NCBI GenBank assembly: GCA_947503305.1
Contig: CANNDF010000001.1
Location: 496,001 to 560,000 of the forward strand
Reading direction: 5' to 3'
From: an uncultured Dokdonia sp.
GTDB taxonomy: Bacteria; Bacteroidota; Bacteroidia; Flavobacteriales; Flavobacteriaceae
Length of the DNA: 64,000 nt
Shown in pieces: positions 1-9,370 of this stretch. The notes under the pieces are model-generated. The model did not search any database. It saw only the letters and a program-made list of their open reading frames with translations, and was not told the DNA's origin. Made by a program: the position numbers and the translations under genes. Every line of letters begins with the position of its first letter. The first letter of the stretch is position 1.

Positions 1-1
1 A

Positions 2-46
2 GATAATACAAAACTTAACCCTGCAGATTGGGTCTTAAATATGTAA
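2..46 (+). CDS. Possible C-terminal end of an upstream gene (partial)
   Basis: One open plus-strand frame runs from the window edge and reads NTKLNPADWVLNM before a TAA at 44-46. The composition is protein-like, and the stop lies 54 bases before the next lipoprotein gene. The stretch is far too short to name a family and could be chance. It is listed only because a gene may be cut by the window edge here. Confidence 0.3.
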   Translation, partial: DNTKLNPADWVLNM

Positions 47-99
47 TTTAATAATGTATTTTAGATGTTGACGCAACCTTATTAAAAAGTACCCATCTA

Positions 100-816
100 A
101 TGGGTATGAATAAAATTACCAACACTTTTATTATTATTTGCTTTACTTTTTTAAGCTGTGGAGATCCTATAGAAGATAATAGGCGTATCGCTTTTGAAGT
201 AAAAGTGGCAGATGAAAATAACCAACCTCTTTCTGATATAGATGTCAATGTAGCTATTTTTAGAAGAGGAGCATCTGCTATTATTTTCAGCGTTTCTAGC
301 TTTGAAGGAATTATTGGACTAGGAAAAACAAATACTATAGGAGAAGCACGCATTACCTCTCTAAGACCTAGTTTAAATAACGATAAAATCAATGTGATCA
401 TAAATGGAGATAATGATTTTGAATCTACTTCAATAAACAATGATTATGGGATTGTATTATACGAATTAGAAAGAGCAAATGATTTTGAAATATTTTTACC
501 AGATGTTACATTGAGAAAGAATGCTACATTAAATTTTAGTATTGATCACACATCATCTTTAGATACCTTATCATATTCATTAGAATATAGTACTAGAATT
601 CAAAAATTTCAATTTCCCGAAGGAGAGGAAATGACAACAACGGTTATAGAGGATATAGTATTTCCCGATAGTGAAAACGCCTCTATACTTCTTAATACTT
701 TAGAAAGTACTTCAGCTATATTTTCATATCAATTACGCAATAATGGAGTTATAGCATCAGATACAATAGAAATTCCTGTTAATCAAAATACGGTAAACTA
801 TGTTTTTGAATTTTAG
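100..816 (+). CDS. Hypothetical lipoprotein with Ig-like fold
   Basis: A 238-residue protein whose N-terminus is a lipoprotein signal peptide: hydrophobic stretch then FLSC, with Cys20 as the probable lipidated residue. The mature part begins GDPIED and has a region (about 30-110) resembling the carboxypeptidase-regulatory or Ig-like folds of Bacteroidota surface lipoproteins (adenqplsdidVnV pattern). No catalytic motif is visible. An alternative ATG lies two codons in (106). The 3' end overlaps the start of the following barrel gene by 17 bases, so the two are co-transcribed and probably act together at the outer membrane. The function is unknown. Confidence 0.7.
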   Translation: MGMNKITNTFIIICFTFLSCGDPIEDNRRIAFEVKVADENNQPLSDIDVNVAIFRRGASAIIFSVSSFEGIIGLGKTNTIGEARITSLRPSLNNDKINVIINGDNDFESTSINNDYGIVLYELERANDFEIFLPDVTLRKNATLNFSIDHTSSLDTLSYSLEYSTRIQKFQFPEGEEMTTTVIEDIVFPDSENASILLNTLESTSAIFSYQLRNNGVIASDTIEIPVNQNTVNYVFEF

Positions 817-1477
817 GATTTTTCTTTTATTAATTTGTACTCAGATTGTCTGGTCTCAAGAAGAAAATATAGTAAAAGATACGATAGATATTAGGACCTA
901 TGAGACCTTTTTTGAACTTAATTATACTCAGCCTACTTTCTATGGGAATAACTTTATTAATGAAGGATATGATCTCCAAAGTGGTTTTAGTATAGGTATT
1001 ACAACTAGTTTTATATATAAAACAACATTACATATAGATTTAAGCATTCATTCGGGGGATGTTACAAGACCCGAATTAGTAGGAAATATAAGTTCTTCCA
1101 ACTTTACAAGACTATCTTTTGGGTTTGGATACCCACTAAAGGTTAGTGAGAAATTCACATTTCTTCCCTCACTACACTATGGATATATAAAGCTAGGTCA
1201 TGATGTGCCTAATTCTTCTGAAGAGGATAGATTGCGAGATGACGGTGCATTTGTAGGCATTAAGGCACAGCTTAATTATCGTATTATAGAATGGTTAGAT
1301 ATTAATGTGGGTATTATACAACAGTTTGATTTTTTAAGCATACAAACAGCACCTCAGGAGCAATCCTTCTTTGATAATGCACAATCTATATACCCTTCGA
1401 TAGGATTACGATTTAGAATAGATAGTCATAGTAAAGATTGGGCAACAAGTTTGTGGAAACGGAAAGACGATCTTTAA
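800..1477 (+). CDS. Hypothetical outer-membrane beta-barrel protein
   Basis: A 225-residue protein with a cleavable signal peptide (about residues 1-19, ending VWSQ). It is followed by alternating aromatic/polar strands and ends in repeated strand-turn units (SIGLRFRI near 205), typical of a small outer-membrane barrel. It overlaps the upstream lipoprotein gene by 17 bases, suggesting a lipoprotein-barrel pair. There is no enzymatic motif. It converges with the thioesterase gene, only 3 bases away. The family is not recognised. Confidence 0.65.
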   Translation: MFLNFRIFLLLICTQIVWSQEENIVKDTIDIRTYETFFELNYTQPTFYGNNFINEGYDLQSGFSIGITTSFIYKTTLHIDLSIHSGDVTRPELVGNISSSNFTRLSFGFGYPLKVSEKFTFLPSLHYGYIKLGHDVPNSSEEDRLRDDGAFVGIKAQLNYRIIEWLDINVGIIQQFDFLSIQTAPQEQSFFDNAQSIYPSIGLRFRIDSHSKDWATSLWKRKDDL

Positions 1478-1480
1478 AAC

Positions 1481-1990
1481 CTATATAAAAAGAGCTTTAA
1501 GTTCTGTGGCATCTTTTGGATCCATTTTTCCAGCAAGGACTAAGCTTAATTGCTTACGTCTTAGAGCTGCATCATAACGCTCTTTTTCTTCGCTAGATTC
1601 TGGAACCAGTTGAGGGATTGGCACAGGTTGTCCTTGTTCATTTACAGCAACAAAAGTATAAATAGCCTCATTTGCTTTGCTACAAATACCACTCTCACGA
1701 TCTTCTATCCATACATCAATATAAATCTCCATAGATGTTTTAAAGGCTCGGGATATTTTAGCCTCGACAGTAACAACACTTCCTAAAGGAATCATTTTAT
1801 TAAATGCAACATGGTTTACAGAAGCAGTAACAACAATACGGCGTGAGTGACGTCTTGCAGCGATACTAGCAGCACGATCCATTCTGGCAAGTAATTCTCC
1901 TCCAAAAAGGTTATTTAAAGGGTTTGTTTCGCTAGGTAAAACAAGATCCGTAAGTATTGTTTTTGATTCACTAGGGGTACGAGATTCCAT
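1481..1990 (-). CDS. Acyl-CoA thioesterase, hotdog fold
   Basis: A cytosolic thioesterase of the YciA/BACH type that hydrolyses acyl-CoA to free acid and CoA. The hotdog signature is clear: NPLNNLFGGELLARMDRAAS near the N-terminus, the central VTASVNHVAFNKMIPLGSVV strand-helix, and a C-terminal tail rich in charged residues (SEEKERYDAALRR). I start it at the ATG at 1990, giving 169 residues. The frame stays open upstream to a TTG at 2011, but those seven residues are not typical of the family. The physiological substrate cannot be read from the sequence. It is a lone gene, convergent with the barrel gene. Confidence 0.88.
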   Translation of the reverse strand: MESRTPSESKTILTDLVLPSETNPLNNLFGGELLARMDRAASIAARRHSRRIVVTASVNHVAFNKMIPLGSVVTVEAKISRAFKTSMEIYIDVWIEDRESGICSKANEAIYTFVAVNEQGQPVPIPQLVPESSEEKERYDAALRRKQLSLVLAGKMDPKDATELKALFI

Positions 1991-2102
1991 ATATGCACAT
2001 TTTATGCGCAAAGGTAGTGGGTAAAGTATAAATTATGAAGTCTATAATAAGAAAATAGCGGGATCTAGTTTGCTTATGAAAAGAAACCTGCTATTCGTAG
2101 GG

Positions 2103-3035
2103 TTAATCTAATTTTTGTACTAGTAACCATGCAGATGTATTATCTGCTTTTCGAACAGCTCTTAATGCATTAAGAGCATCTTTACTATCTATATAACTTC
2201 CATAAACCACTTGATGAAGGCCAAATTTGTTTTTACCTATCTGACGTGCTTTGTATCCTTTTTCTCGAAGTTGAGTAACCCGTTTTTCAGCATTTTCTTC
2301 CATACGGAAGGCTCCAGCAATCACATGGTAGTTGCCTTTTGGTTTTGTAAGCTCTATTGTTATCGCAGGTAATGGATTAGGAATTACAAAAGTAGCCTGT
2401 TGTATTTTTTGTTCTATTTGATTGTCAGCCTCTTGTTTGGCAGCATAATTATGCTCTTCTATATTTTTGAGATAATTAAACCCTCCTACTCCAGCAAGCC
2501 CTAGACCTATGACAGCAATGGCGGCATATTTCATCCAACCACTGGCACGGCGTTCAGGAGTAAAAGCAATAGGTGTTTTTTCTTCTATAACTTCTACCTC
2601 TTTTTTATATACTTCACGAGCAATTTGAGGAGAAGTAAATGAAGATAAACCAAAAGAAGTAGTCAAATAGTTAATACTATATAAAGGCTCAAATAAGACA
2701 GTATTCTCGGCTCCTAGAGAGAGAGATCCAATATTTGCAAGCTCTATAGTAGATCCCTTATGAAGCCCATCAAATAAAAATCGAACATATGAAGCAATTT
2801 TAGTATTGGCTTCTTCATGAGGAATCATCTCTTTTTTTGAAATGTAATTTGCAAGTAGACCATCAGTATTTGTAAGTTGCGCATTAAATGATAGTTTTTT
2901 CTTAGGTGGGTAGAAAGCATGTGTTGTATCATGAACTCTAGCGCTTTGATATTGTGTTAAAAAAGCACCAAAACCTGGTAAAATCACACATTCATACCTG
3001 TATAGTAAATCACTTATGTAAGAGTCTAATTGCAT
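2103..3035 (-). CDS. HU-CCDC81-like / SPOR domain protein
   Basis: A 310-residue membrane-anchored protein. Residues 1-135 form the bacterial HU-CCDC81-like tandem DNA-binding-type region (LPGFGAFLTQYQSA, KKKLSFNAQLTNTDGLL). A single membrane helix follows at about 167-186 (MKYAAIAVIGLGLAGVGGF), then a charged linker, and residues about 232-308 are a SPOR domain (YHVIAGAFRMEENAEKRVTQ) that in known proteins binds denuded septal peptidoglycan. The architecture suggests a link between nucleoid or cytoplasmic factors and the division septum; this is inference. It is transcribed divergently from dprA, as is common in Flavobacteria. Confidence 0.88.
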   Translation of the reverse strand: MQLDSYISDLLYRYECVILPGFGAFLTQYQSARVHDTTHAFYPPKKKLSFNAQLTNTDGLLANYISKKEMIPHEEANTKIASYVRFLFDGLHKGSTIELANIGSLSLGAENTVLFEPLYSINYLTTSFGLSSFTSPQIAREVYKKEVEVIEEKTPIAFTPERRASGWMKYAAIAVIGLGLAGVGGFNYLKNIEEHNYAAKQEADNQIEQKIQQATFVIPNPLPAITIELTKPKGNYHVIAGAFRMEENAEKRVTQLREKGYKARQIGKNKFGLHQVVYGSYIDSKDALNALRAVRKADNTSAWLLVQKLD

Positions 3036-3136
3036 GCAATAAAGGTAAAAATTTTTTAAAGTGATGAAAAGTCATAGGTAACATTTTATTAACATTGGTA
3101 AATGTTGTTTATTTTTATTGAAAACCAGTAGCTTAT

Positions 3137-4243
3137 ATGACCGATGATGAACTTCATGCACTTTTAACCTTGCAACATATTCCCTATTTAGGAGATGGGA
3201 GTATAAAAAAACTTATTGGATACTTCGGGAGTGCGCAAGAAGTTTTAAAGCAAACCAAGGGAACCCTTCTTAAAATTGAAGGCATAGGGGAACATAAATT
3301 ACAATCTTTTTGGGGTAAAAAACATAATGCTTTCGCGAAAGCAGAACTAGCATATATAAAAAACCATAATATCACATATAGTTGCTATACAGATATAGAT
3401 TATCCACAACGATTAAAACATTGTATTGATAGTCCTGTGATTCTTTTTCAAAGAGGTAATATAGATATAAACAATTCCAAAATTATAAGCATTGTTGGAA
3501 CTCGAAAGATTACTTCTTATGGAGCTACATTTGTCGAAAATCTCATTGAAAATTTGGCTCCGTTGAATCCAGTTATTGTTTCTGGATTTGCATATGGAGT
3601 AGATATTGCAGCACATAAAGCAGCAATAAAGCATAATATACAAACAATAGGAGTGCTCGCTCATGGCCTTAATCAAGTATATCCAAAAACACATAGCAAG
3701 TATATAAAAGAGATAGAAATCAATGGTGGTTTTGTGACTGATTTTTGGAGTAGTGATGCTTTTGTCCATACTAATTTTTTAAAACGCAATCGGATTATAG
3801 CCGGATTAAGCGAAGCTACATTAGTTATAGAAAGTGCAGAAAAAGGAGGATCTCTTGTAACAGCAGATTTTGCAAATGGATATAATAGAGAAGTCTTTGC
3901 TGTTCCAGGCAGAGTAGATGATTCATTAAGTTTAGGGTGCAATAATCTTATTAAACAACAAAAGGCACATATGCTTACCAGTGTTGCAGATTTGATATAT
4001 ATACTCAACTGGAAGTTAGAAGAAGAAGTACCAAAAGTTATTCAAAAAAAGCTATTTGTACAACTTGATAATGATGAGAAAAAGATATGGAAATTTTTAA
4101 AAGAGCAAGGTAAAGAACATATAGACCTTATAACTGTCCATTGTAATTTTCCTACTCATAAAGTAGCGAGTATACTACTTACAATGGAGTTAAAGGGAGT
4201 TGTAAAACCTTTGCCAGGGAAATTATTTGAATTAATTCAATAA
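3137..4243 (+). CDS. dprA: DNA-processing protein DprA
   Basis: DprA/Smf protects incoming single-stranded DNA and loads RecA during natural transformation. The 368-residue protein has an N-terminal helix-hairpin-helix region (1-60), the Rossmann core (about 105-295, with GTRKITSYG, VSGFAYGVDIAAH, GLNQVYPKTH, FLKRNRIIAGLS and EKGGSLVTADFA) and a C-terminal winged helix (about 305-365). Both key nucleic-acid motifs are intact. A copy of the dispersed 14-bp palindrome lies in frame at 3329-3342 and encodes AFAKA. A bidirectional hairpin terminator follows. Presence of dprA alone does not prove competence. Confidence 0.96.
   Translation: MTDDELHALLTLQHIPYLGDGSIKKLIGYFGSAQEVLKQTKGTLLKIEGIGEHKLQSFWGKKHNAFAKAELAYIKNHNITYSCYTDIDYPQRLKHCIDSPVILFQRGNIDINNSKIISIVGTRKITSYGATFVENLIENLAPLNPVIVSGFAYGVDIAAHKAAIKHNIQTIGVLAHGLNQVYPKTHSKYIKEIEINGGFVTDFWSSDAFVHTNFLKRNRIIAGLSEATLVIESAEKGGSLVTADFANGYNREVFAVPGRVDDSLSLGCNNLIKQQKAHMLTSVADLIYILNWKLEEEVPKVIQKKLFVQLDNDEKKIWKFLKEQGKEHIDLITVHCNFPTHKVASILLTMELKGVVKPLPGKLFELIQ
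3329..3342. repeat. Dispersed palindrome, exact copy (in dprA)
   Basis: Perfect 14-bp palindrome GCTTTCGCGAAAGC. Within dprA it is read as Ala-Phe-Ala-Lys-Ala in a linker before the Rossmann core. It is one of ten exact copies in this window. Confidence 0.95.
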
Positions 4244-4252
4244 TAAAAAAAA

Positions 4253-4283
4253 GCTCAATCCATATATGGATTGAGCCTTTTTT
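4253..4283. terminator. Bidirectional terminator, dprA / prolyl oligopeptidase
   Basis: A perfect 24-base inverted repeat (arms GCTCAATC and GATTGAGC around CATATATG, 4253-4276) is flanked by an A-run on the left and a T-run on the right. It can stop both dprA and the convergent peptidase gene. Confidence 0.9.
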
Positions 4284-4299
4284 ATATTCTGAGATATCC

Positions 4300-6456
4300 T
4301 TACCCTTTAATTTTTCCTGGCAATACTTCATATCCCATATTGTATAAAGTAAACCCATAGATATCTGCATATTGTTCAATAGTCTTGCTTACGGGAGTTC
4401 CGGCACCATGACCTGCATCTGTCTCAATGCGAATAAGCGTAGGTGCACTTCCAGACTGTTTTGCTTGGAGTTCTGCAGCAAACTTGAAACTATGCGCGGG
4501 AACTACACGATCATCATGATCACCTGTAGTTACTAGTGTTGCAGGATATGAGACACCTTCTTTTACATTATGGACAGGAGAATAGCCTAATAAGTAATCA
4601 AACATTTCCTTGCTATCTTCTGAGGTACCGTAATCATATGCCCACCCTGCTCCTGCAGTAAAGGTATGGTAACGTAACATATCTAGAACACCTACAGCAG
4701 GAAGCGCAACTTTCATGAGATCTGGACGTTGCGTCATCGTTGCTCCCACAAGTAAGCCTCCATTAGACCCTCCTCGGATAGCAAGATAATCACTAGATGT
4801 ATAGTTTTGATCAATAAGAAATTCTGCTGCTGCTATAAAATCATCAAATACATTTTGTTTTTTAAGTTGTGTTCCCGCATCATGCCATGCTTTTCCATAC
4901 TCTCCGCCACCCCTAAGATTAGGAACAGCGTAGACACCTCCTTGTTCCATCCATACTGCGTTTGCAATACTAAAACTAGGAGTGAGACTTATATTAAACC
5001 CACCATAGCCATATAGAATTGTAGGATTTTTACCATCCATTGTCAATCCTTTTTTATGTGTAATAATCATAGGTACTTTGGTACCATCTTTAGATGTATA
5101 AAAAACCTGATTACTCTCATAATTATCAGGATTAAAATCTATCTGAGGCTTACGGAATAATTCTGAAGTCCCTTCTTCTATTTGATATTTATATATACTT
5201 CCAGGAGTTTTATAGTTTGTAAAACTAAAGTAGAGTTCTTTTTCCTCTTTTTTGGTTCCAAATCCTCCGGCAGTCCCTATTCCAGGCAAATCCACATTAC
5301 GGACTAGTTTTCCTTCATAATTATATTGCTTAATCTGGGTGATGGCGTCAACCATATAATTTGCAAAAATATAGCCTCCTCCAGTAGAAGGTCTTAATAC
5401 TTGTTCTGTTTCAGGAATAAGGTCTACCCAATTTTCTGGAGATGGATTGCTAGCATCAACAGTGACAATGCGTTGATTAGGGGCATCAAGATTGGTAACA
5501 ATATAAAGAGTGCTTCCTATATTGTCCATTACATAAGTATCGCTATCTGTATGATCTAAAATAGTAACTAACTTACTATTGGGATTTGTAAGATCTTTTA
5601 TATATAATTTATTGCCAGATGTAGATACACGAGGAGATATTAAAAGATATCTGTTATCTTCTGTTACACTCCCATAGATATATCTGTGTTTTTCTTCTGG
5701 AATACCTCCATAAATAAGCGTGTCCTCAGATTGAGGAGTGCCTAACTTATGATAATAGACTTTGTGTTGATCGGTTTTTGCAGAAAGTTCGCTCCCTTTA
5801 GGTTTATCATAACTTGAGTAATAAAATCCTTCATTTTTGTACCAAGACATTGGGCTGAATTTAATATCAACCAAAGTGTCTTCTACAATTTTTTTAGATT
5901 CTACATCCATAATGAGGATTTTACGCCAGTCACTCCCTCCTTCTGAGATTGAATAGGCGAGTGTCTTTCCATCTTCAGAAAAACGAGTTGCTCCAAGAGA
6001 TATGGTTCCGTCTTCAGCAAAAGTATTTGGATCTAAAAAAACACTTGCTGACGAAGGATCTTCTCCCGTTTTATAGCGATAGATTACATATTGATTTTGT
6101 AATCCATTATTTTTACTAAAATATGTATAGTCCCCTTCTTTATAGGGAGCTCCTATTTTTTCATAATTCCATAGGTTTTCAAGCCTATCTTTGAGTTGAT
6201 CTCTAAAAGGGATTGTATCTAAGTAATTAAAGGTTACTTCATTTTGACGTTTTACCCAATCTTCAGTTTCTGAGCTACGATCATCTTCTAACCAGCGATA
6301 TGGATCTGGAACTTCAGTACCAAAATAAGTGTTTACTGTATCTGCTTTCTTGGTTTGAGCATATGTTACGGCTATTGTTTTTTCCACAGGTTGTACTTCT
6401 TTTTTACAGGAAAATAGTACTGTGCTTAAGAGTACTATGAGTGTTAGTTTTTTCAT
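4300..6456 (-). CDS. Prolyl oligopeptidase family serine peptidase (S9A), lipoprotein
   Basis: A 718-residue prolyl endopeptidase cleaving after proline in small peptides. The N-terminus has a lipobox (VLFSC, Cys17), so the enzyme is probably membrane-anchored in the periplasm. An S9 N-terminal domain follows ([10 protein letters not shown] near 48), then the seven-bladed propeller, then the alpha/beta hydrolase domain with GGSNGG (Ser564), the GDHDDRV loop carrying the catalytic Asp, and DAGHGAG (His683). All triad positions are present and the length is normal. It is a single gene, with the hairpin at 4253 downstream and a palindrome variant upstream. Confidence 0.95.
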   Translation of the reverse strand: MKKLTLIVLLSTVLFSCKKEVQPVEKTIAVTYAQTKKADTVNTYFGTEVPDPYRWLEDDRSSETEDWVKRQNEVTFNYLDTIPFRDQLKDRLENLWNYEKIGAPYKEGDYTYFSKNNGLQNQYVIYRYKTGEDPSSASVFLDPNTFAEDGTISLGATRFSEDGKTLAYSISEGGSDWRKILIMDVESKKIVEDTLVDIKFSPMSWYKNEGFYYSSYDKPKGSELSAKTDQHKVYYHKLGTPQSEDTLIYGGIPEEKHRYIYGSVTEDNRYLLISPRVSTSGNKLYIKDLTNPNSKLVTILDHTDSDTYVMDNIGSTLYIVTNLDAPNQRIVTVDASNPSPENWVDLIPETEQVLRPSTGGGYIFANYMVDAITQIKQYNYEGKLVRNVDLPGIGTAGGFGTKKEEKELYFSFTNYKTPGSIYKYQIEEGTSELFRKPQIDFNPDNYESNQVFYTSKDGTKVPMIITHKKGLTMDGKNPTILYGYGGFNISLTPSFSIANAVWMEQGGVYAVPNLRGGGEYGKAWHDAGTQLKKQNVFDDFIAAAEFLIDQNYTSSDYLAIRGGSNGGLLVGATMTQRPDLMKVALPAVGVLDMLRYHTFTAGAGWAYDYGTSEDSKEMFDYLLGYSPVHNVKEGVSYPATLVTTGDHDDRVVPAHSFKFAAELQAKQSGSAPTLIRIETDAGHGAGTPVSKTIEQYADIYGFTLYNMGYEVLPGKIKG

Positions 6457-6502
6457 TCTTGTAGGATATTCTTGTTAAGACAGTGAAGATAGAGTATTTA
6501 AC

Positions 6503-6516
6503 GCTTTTGCGAAAGC
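6503..6516. repeat. Dispersed palindrome, variant copy (intergenic)
   Basis: GCTTTTGCGAAAGC differs from the perfect element at one base. It lies in the 140-base gap between the prolyl oligopeptidase and DoxX genes. Confidence 0.8.
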
Positions 6517-6538
6517 AAATAATGATTTCAAAGCATAT

Positions 6539-6563
6539 AAAAAAACCCACCATTACAGTGGGT
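6539..6563 (-). terminator. Terminator of the DoxX gene
   Basis: On the minus strand a GACCCAC...GTGGGTT stem is followed by a run of T (the A-run at about 6537-6545 on the plus strand). It lies 35 bases downstream of the DoxX stop codon. Confidence 0.75.
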
Positions 6564-6598
6564 CTTCTCTAGGTATGAAGTGCTTAAAGCTAACTTGT

Positions 6599-6976
6599 CT
6601 ATTTTACTAAATGTCTATAACTATCCCAGTTTTTATAAATGAAATATACGTTAAGTACAGCTACCAGAAGGGCAGGTCCAATGTTTGCAATATTTAATAC
6701 TGCATGGAATAATACAACGTTAATTGAGATAGGAATTAGGGCAAGAAGTGCAGCTGGGAATGCTTTTTTTGTTATAAATAGAATTCCTACAACAACTTCT
6801 AGACCTCCTACTAATGGCCACATATAGCTACTGTCGGTAAATGCTTGAAAGAGGTTTGCAGCTCCAATATCTTCTCCAAATTGGAAGTCTGGCATAAACC
6901 AGAAAAATTTATTAAGTCCAAATACTAAGAGCATTAAGCCCAGTCCTATTCTAAGAATTGTGTTTACGATTTTCAT
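6599..6976 (-). CDS. DoxX family membrane protein
   Basis: A 125-residue four-helix inner-membrane protein of the DoxX/SURF4-like type. The N-terminal LRIGLGLMLLVFGLNKF is the family signature (glycines before a helix and a lone Lys/Phe). It has helices at about 7-25, 52-68, 72-92 and 95-115. DoxX relatives are linked to quinone or thiol redox systems, but the role of this small version is unknown. It is transcribed alone, with a hairpin terminator just downstream. Confidence 0.82.
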   Translation of the reverse strand: MKIVNTILRIGLGLMLLVFGLNKFFWFMPDFQFGEDIGAANLFQAFTDSSYMWPLVGGLEVVVGILFITKKAFPAALLALIPISINVVLFHAVLNIANIGPALLVAVLNVYFIYKNWDSYRHLVK

Positions 6977-7098
6977 GACGTTTTGATTTTAGTTGATTGT
7001 TATTTGTTATGGCGATTTAGACGTATAAGCTCCTGCCTAATTACAAAACAAGCACTATAAAATTGTCAATTTAACTTAATTAATTGATATGCAACTAA

Positions 7099-7722
7099 TT
7101 ACATGTTTAATAAATCTTGGAATTCTTGCACAAACCTACTTACATGAAGTCCGTCTACGAGTGCATGATGGACAAAAATGGATACCGGCATTGTTTTTTT
7201 ACCCTCAATATCGGTGATTTTTCCAAAAGATATTTTTGGGATACTATCTTTTGCTTTATAAATACGAGCATGGGTAAGCCCTGTAAATGCTAGCCATGGG
7301 ATTGCTGAGTAGTGAATCACGTTTTCTGGGTTTACAGAAGGGAAAAGATCATTTGATTGTTTTATCCTATCTTTTTCTTTTTGAGTAGTATCTGTAAATT
7401 CATCAAAATCTTTTATATATGGAATATAACTAAACCCAAAAGTTTCATTCTCTCGCATCATAGTGGCAGAAGCTCCTATCGTATCATAAACCACTACTTG
7501 ATTATCTTGAGTGATACGATACCTAAAGTTTTCGATAGCATTTGTAGCAAGTATGCATTTATGTAAATAATATGTAAAGAAAGAGTATGAATGCTCTTTT
7601 GATACGCGTAGTGCTTTTGTTACATCTACATGGACAATGGAGCCAAAGTAAGGCTCTTCAAATTGATTAAAAAAGTCAAAGTGTTGTTTACGTTTCCAGG
7701 TAGAAAGATCTATGGTTTTCAA
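7099..7722 (-). CDS. CatA-like chloramphenicol acetyltransferase family protein
   Basis: A 207-residue relative of type A chloramphenicol acetyltransferase, which forms a trimer and transfers acetyl from acetyl-CoA. The N-terminus (IDLSTWKRKQHFDFF) matches the family opening. The middle carries IPWLAFTGL, and the C-terminus has the active-site HHALVDG with catalytic His186. The start is a TTG at 7722: no ATG lies between it and the in-frame stop upstream. The gene sits among housekeeping genes with no mobile sequence nearby, so it is a resident gene. Its substrate may not be chloramphenicol. Resistance cannot be concluded from sequence. Confidence 0.85.
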   Translation of the reverse strand: MKTIDLSTWKRKQHFDFFNQFEEPYFGSIVHVDVTKALRVSKEHSYSFFTYYLHKCILATNAIENFRYRITQDNQVVVYDTIGASATMMRENETFGFSYIPYIKDFDEFTDTTQKEKDRIKQSNDLFPSVNPENVIHYSAIPWLAFTGLTHARIYKAKDSIPKISFGKITDIEGKKTMPVSIFVHHALVDGLHVSRFVQEFQDLLNM

Positions 7723-7744
7723 AAGGAATATTTTATAATATATA

Positions 7745-7774
7745 ATGCCTTCCTAAGAAACCTTAGAAAGGCAT
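7745..7774 (-). terminator. Imperfect hairpin downstream of asd
   Basis: A 13-base stem (ATGCCTTCCTAAG with CTTAGAAAGGCAT, one mismatch that can form G-U) around AAAC lies just beyond the asd stop. There is only a short AT-rich tail instead of a clean T-run, so termination is likely but not certain. Confidence 0.55.
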
Positions 7775-7781
7775 TTAATTT

Positions 7782-8771
7782 TTACACGAGTTCTTTTTCT
7801 AGCAAATACTCAGCAATTTGAACAGCATTAGTCGCAGCTCCTTTACGAAGATTGTCAGAAACAATCCACATATTAAGTGAATTCTCTTGAGAGTGATCCC
7901 GACGTATACGACCCACAAAGACATCATCTTTTCCTTCTGCATAGATTGGCATAGGATACGTATTTGTGTCTGGATTATCTTGTATTGTTACGCCAGCAGT
8001 ATTATTTAATAGGGTGCGTATATCATTTAATTCATATTCATTACGGAACTCCAAATTTACAGACTCACTATGCCCACCAACAACAGGTATGCGAACCGCT
8101 GTAGCTGTAACAGCAATACTACGGTCATCTAGAATTTTTTGAGTCTCTCTTACGAGTTTAAGTTCTTCTTTTGTATACCCATTTTCTTCAAATACGTCAC
8201 AAGCAGGAATTGCATTGCGGTGTATAGGATATGGGTATGCCATCTCTCCTTTAGCATTTTCATATTCATTTTTAAGTTGGCGAACGGCTTTAACACCAGT
8301 ACCTGTTATGGATTGATACGTGGAAACAACAAGACGTTTAATATGGTATTTTTTATGTAAGGGAGCCAGTGCAACAACCATTTGAATTGTTGAGCAATTT
8401 GGGTTTGCTATAATTTTATCTGAAGAGGTTAATGTATGTGCATTAATTTCAGGAACAATTAATTTTTTTGTGCGATCCATTCGCCATGCAGAAGAGTTAT
8501 CAATAACGGTTGTCCCTACTTCTGCAAATAGCGGGGCATATTCTAAAGAGGTTCCTCCTCCTGCAGAGAAAATAGCTATGTCTGGTTGTATGGCAATTGC
8601 ATCGGCCATAGAAACTATTGTATAGTCCTTCTGTTTATAAGAAACCGTTTTTCCTACTGATCTTTCTGAAGCTACAGGGATCAATTCTGTTATTGGAAAA
8701 TTACGTTCTGCAAGTACTTGCAACATGACTTGGCCTACCATTCCGGTAGCACCTACTACGGCTACTCTCAT
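7782..8771 (-). CDS. asd: Aspartate-semialdehyde dehydrogenase
   Basis: It converts L-aspartyl-4-phosphate to L-aspartate 4-semialdehyde with NADPH, the branch point toward lysine/diaminopimelate, threonine and methionine. The 329-residue protein has the N-terminal NADP loop VGATGMVGQVML (6-17), active-site Cys126 in NPNCST, and the later GGHSESVNLEF motif carrying the catalytic His. Length and motifs are standard. It starts at the ATG at 8771. It is a single cytosolic gene between the CAT-like gene and mscL; no regulatory leader is evident. Confidence 0.96.
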   Translation of the reverse strand: MRVAVVGATGMVGQVMLQVLAERNFPITELIPVASERSVGKTVSYKQKDYTIVSMADAIAIQPDIAIFSAGGGTSLEYAPLFAEVGTTVIDNSSAWRMDRTKKLIVPEINAHTLTSSDKIIANPNCSTIQMVVALAPLHKKYHIKRLVVSTYQSITGTGVKAVRQLKNEYENAKGEMAYPYPIHRNAIPACDVFEENGYTKEELKLVRETQKILDDRSIAVTATAVRIPVVGGHSESVNLEFRNEYELNDIRTLLNNTAGVTIQDNPDTNTYPMPIYAEGKDDVFVGRIRRDHSQENSLNMWIVSDNLRKGAATNAVQIAEYLLEKELV

Positions 8772-8888
8772 TATAAGGTATATATTAAATTAAAAATAGC
8801 CCCAAATTTAGGAAGATCAAGACTATTAATAAGATGATAAGATGATAAAAATTGCTTAAGATTTTGAGAATACTGTAAATATTGGAAT

Positions 8889-8922
8889 AAAAAAACCGCC
8901 ACAGCTAGAAACTGGGCGGTTT
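8889..8922 (-). terminator. Terminator of mscL
   Basis: The stem AAACCGCC (8893-8900) pairs with GGCGGTTT (8915-8922). On the minus strand the stem is followed by a T-run. It is 35 bases past the mscL stop. Confidence 0.85.
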
Positions 8923-8956
8923 AGAGAATAAAATATATAGTGTAGCGGTACTACAA

Positions 8957-9364
8957 TTATTTTTTAAGAGCGTCTCGGATTTCTGTGAGAAGATCTATTT
9001 CAGAAGGTCCAGGATCTGCTGCTGGTGCTTCTTCTACTGGCGCTTTTGTTTTATTATATGCTTTTACAATCATGAATAAAACAAATCCTACAATGATTAA
9101 ATTAATAATTGCATTGATCCAGTTTCCATACATAATAGCATTCTCTGCTACAGTAACAGTACCATCGGCAGCAACTACAGCTTCATCTAGTACGACTTTC
9201 ATATCTGCAAAATCAATACCTCCTGCAAAGTGCCCTACTACAGGCATCATAATATCACTTACAAAACCTTTTACAACAAGTCCCATGGCACCTGCTAATA
9301 AAACGGCTACTGCTAGATCTATGACATTACCAGTCATAATAAATTCCTTAAATTCTTTTAACAT
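8957..9364 (-). CDS. mscL: Large-conductance mechanosensitive channel
   Basis: A homopentameric inner-membrane channel that opens on membrane stretch to release solutes in hypo-osmotic shock. The 135-residue protein begins MLKEFKEFIMTGNVIDLAVA, the conserved N-terminal helix and TM1. It has a periplasmic loop at about 50-80, TM2 at about 85-103 (NAIINLIIVGFVLFMIVKA), and a C-terminal acidic/proline linker leading to the helical bundle (SEIDLLTEIRDALK). All parts are intact. It is a single gene with its own terminator. A short tandem repeat lies just upstream. Confidence 0.96.
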   Translation of the reverse strand: MLKEFKEFIMTGNVIDLAVAVLLAGAMGLVVKGFVSDIMMPVVGHFAGGIDFADMKVVLDEAVVAADGTVTVAENAIMYGNWINAIINLIIVGFVLFMIVKAYNKTKAPVEEAPAADPGPSEIDLLTEIRDALKK

Positions 9365-9370
9365 TTTGAT

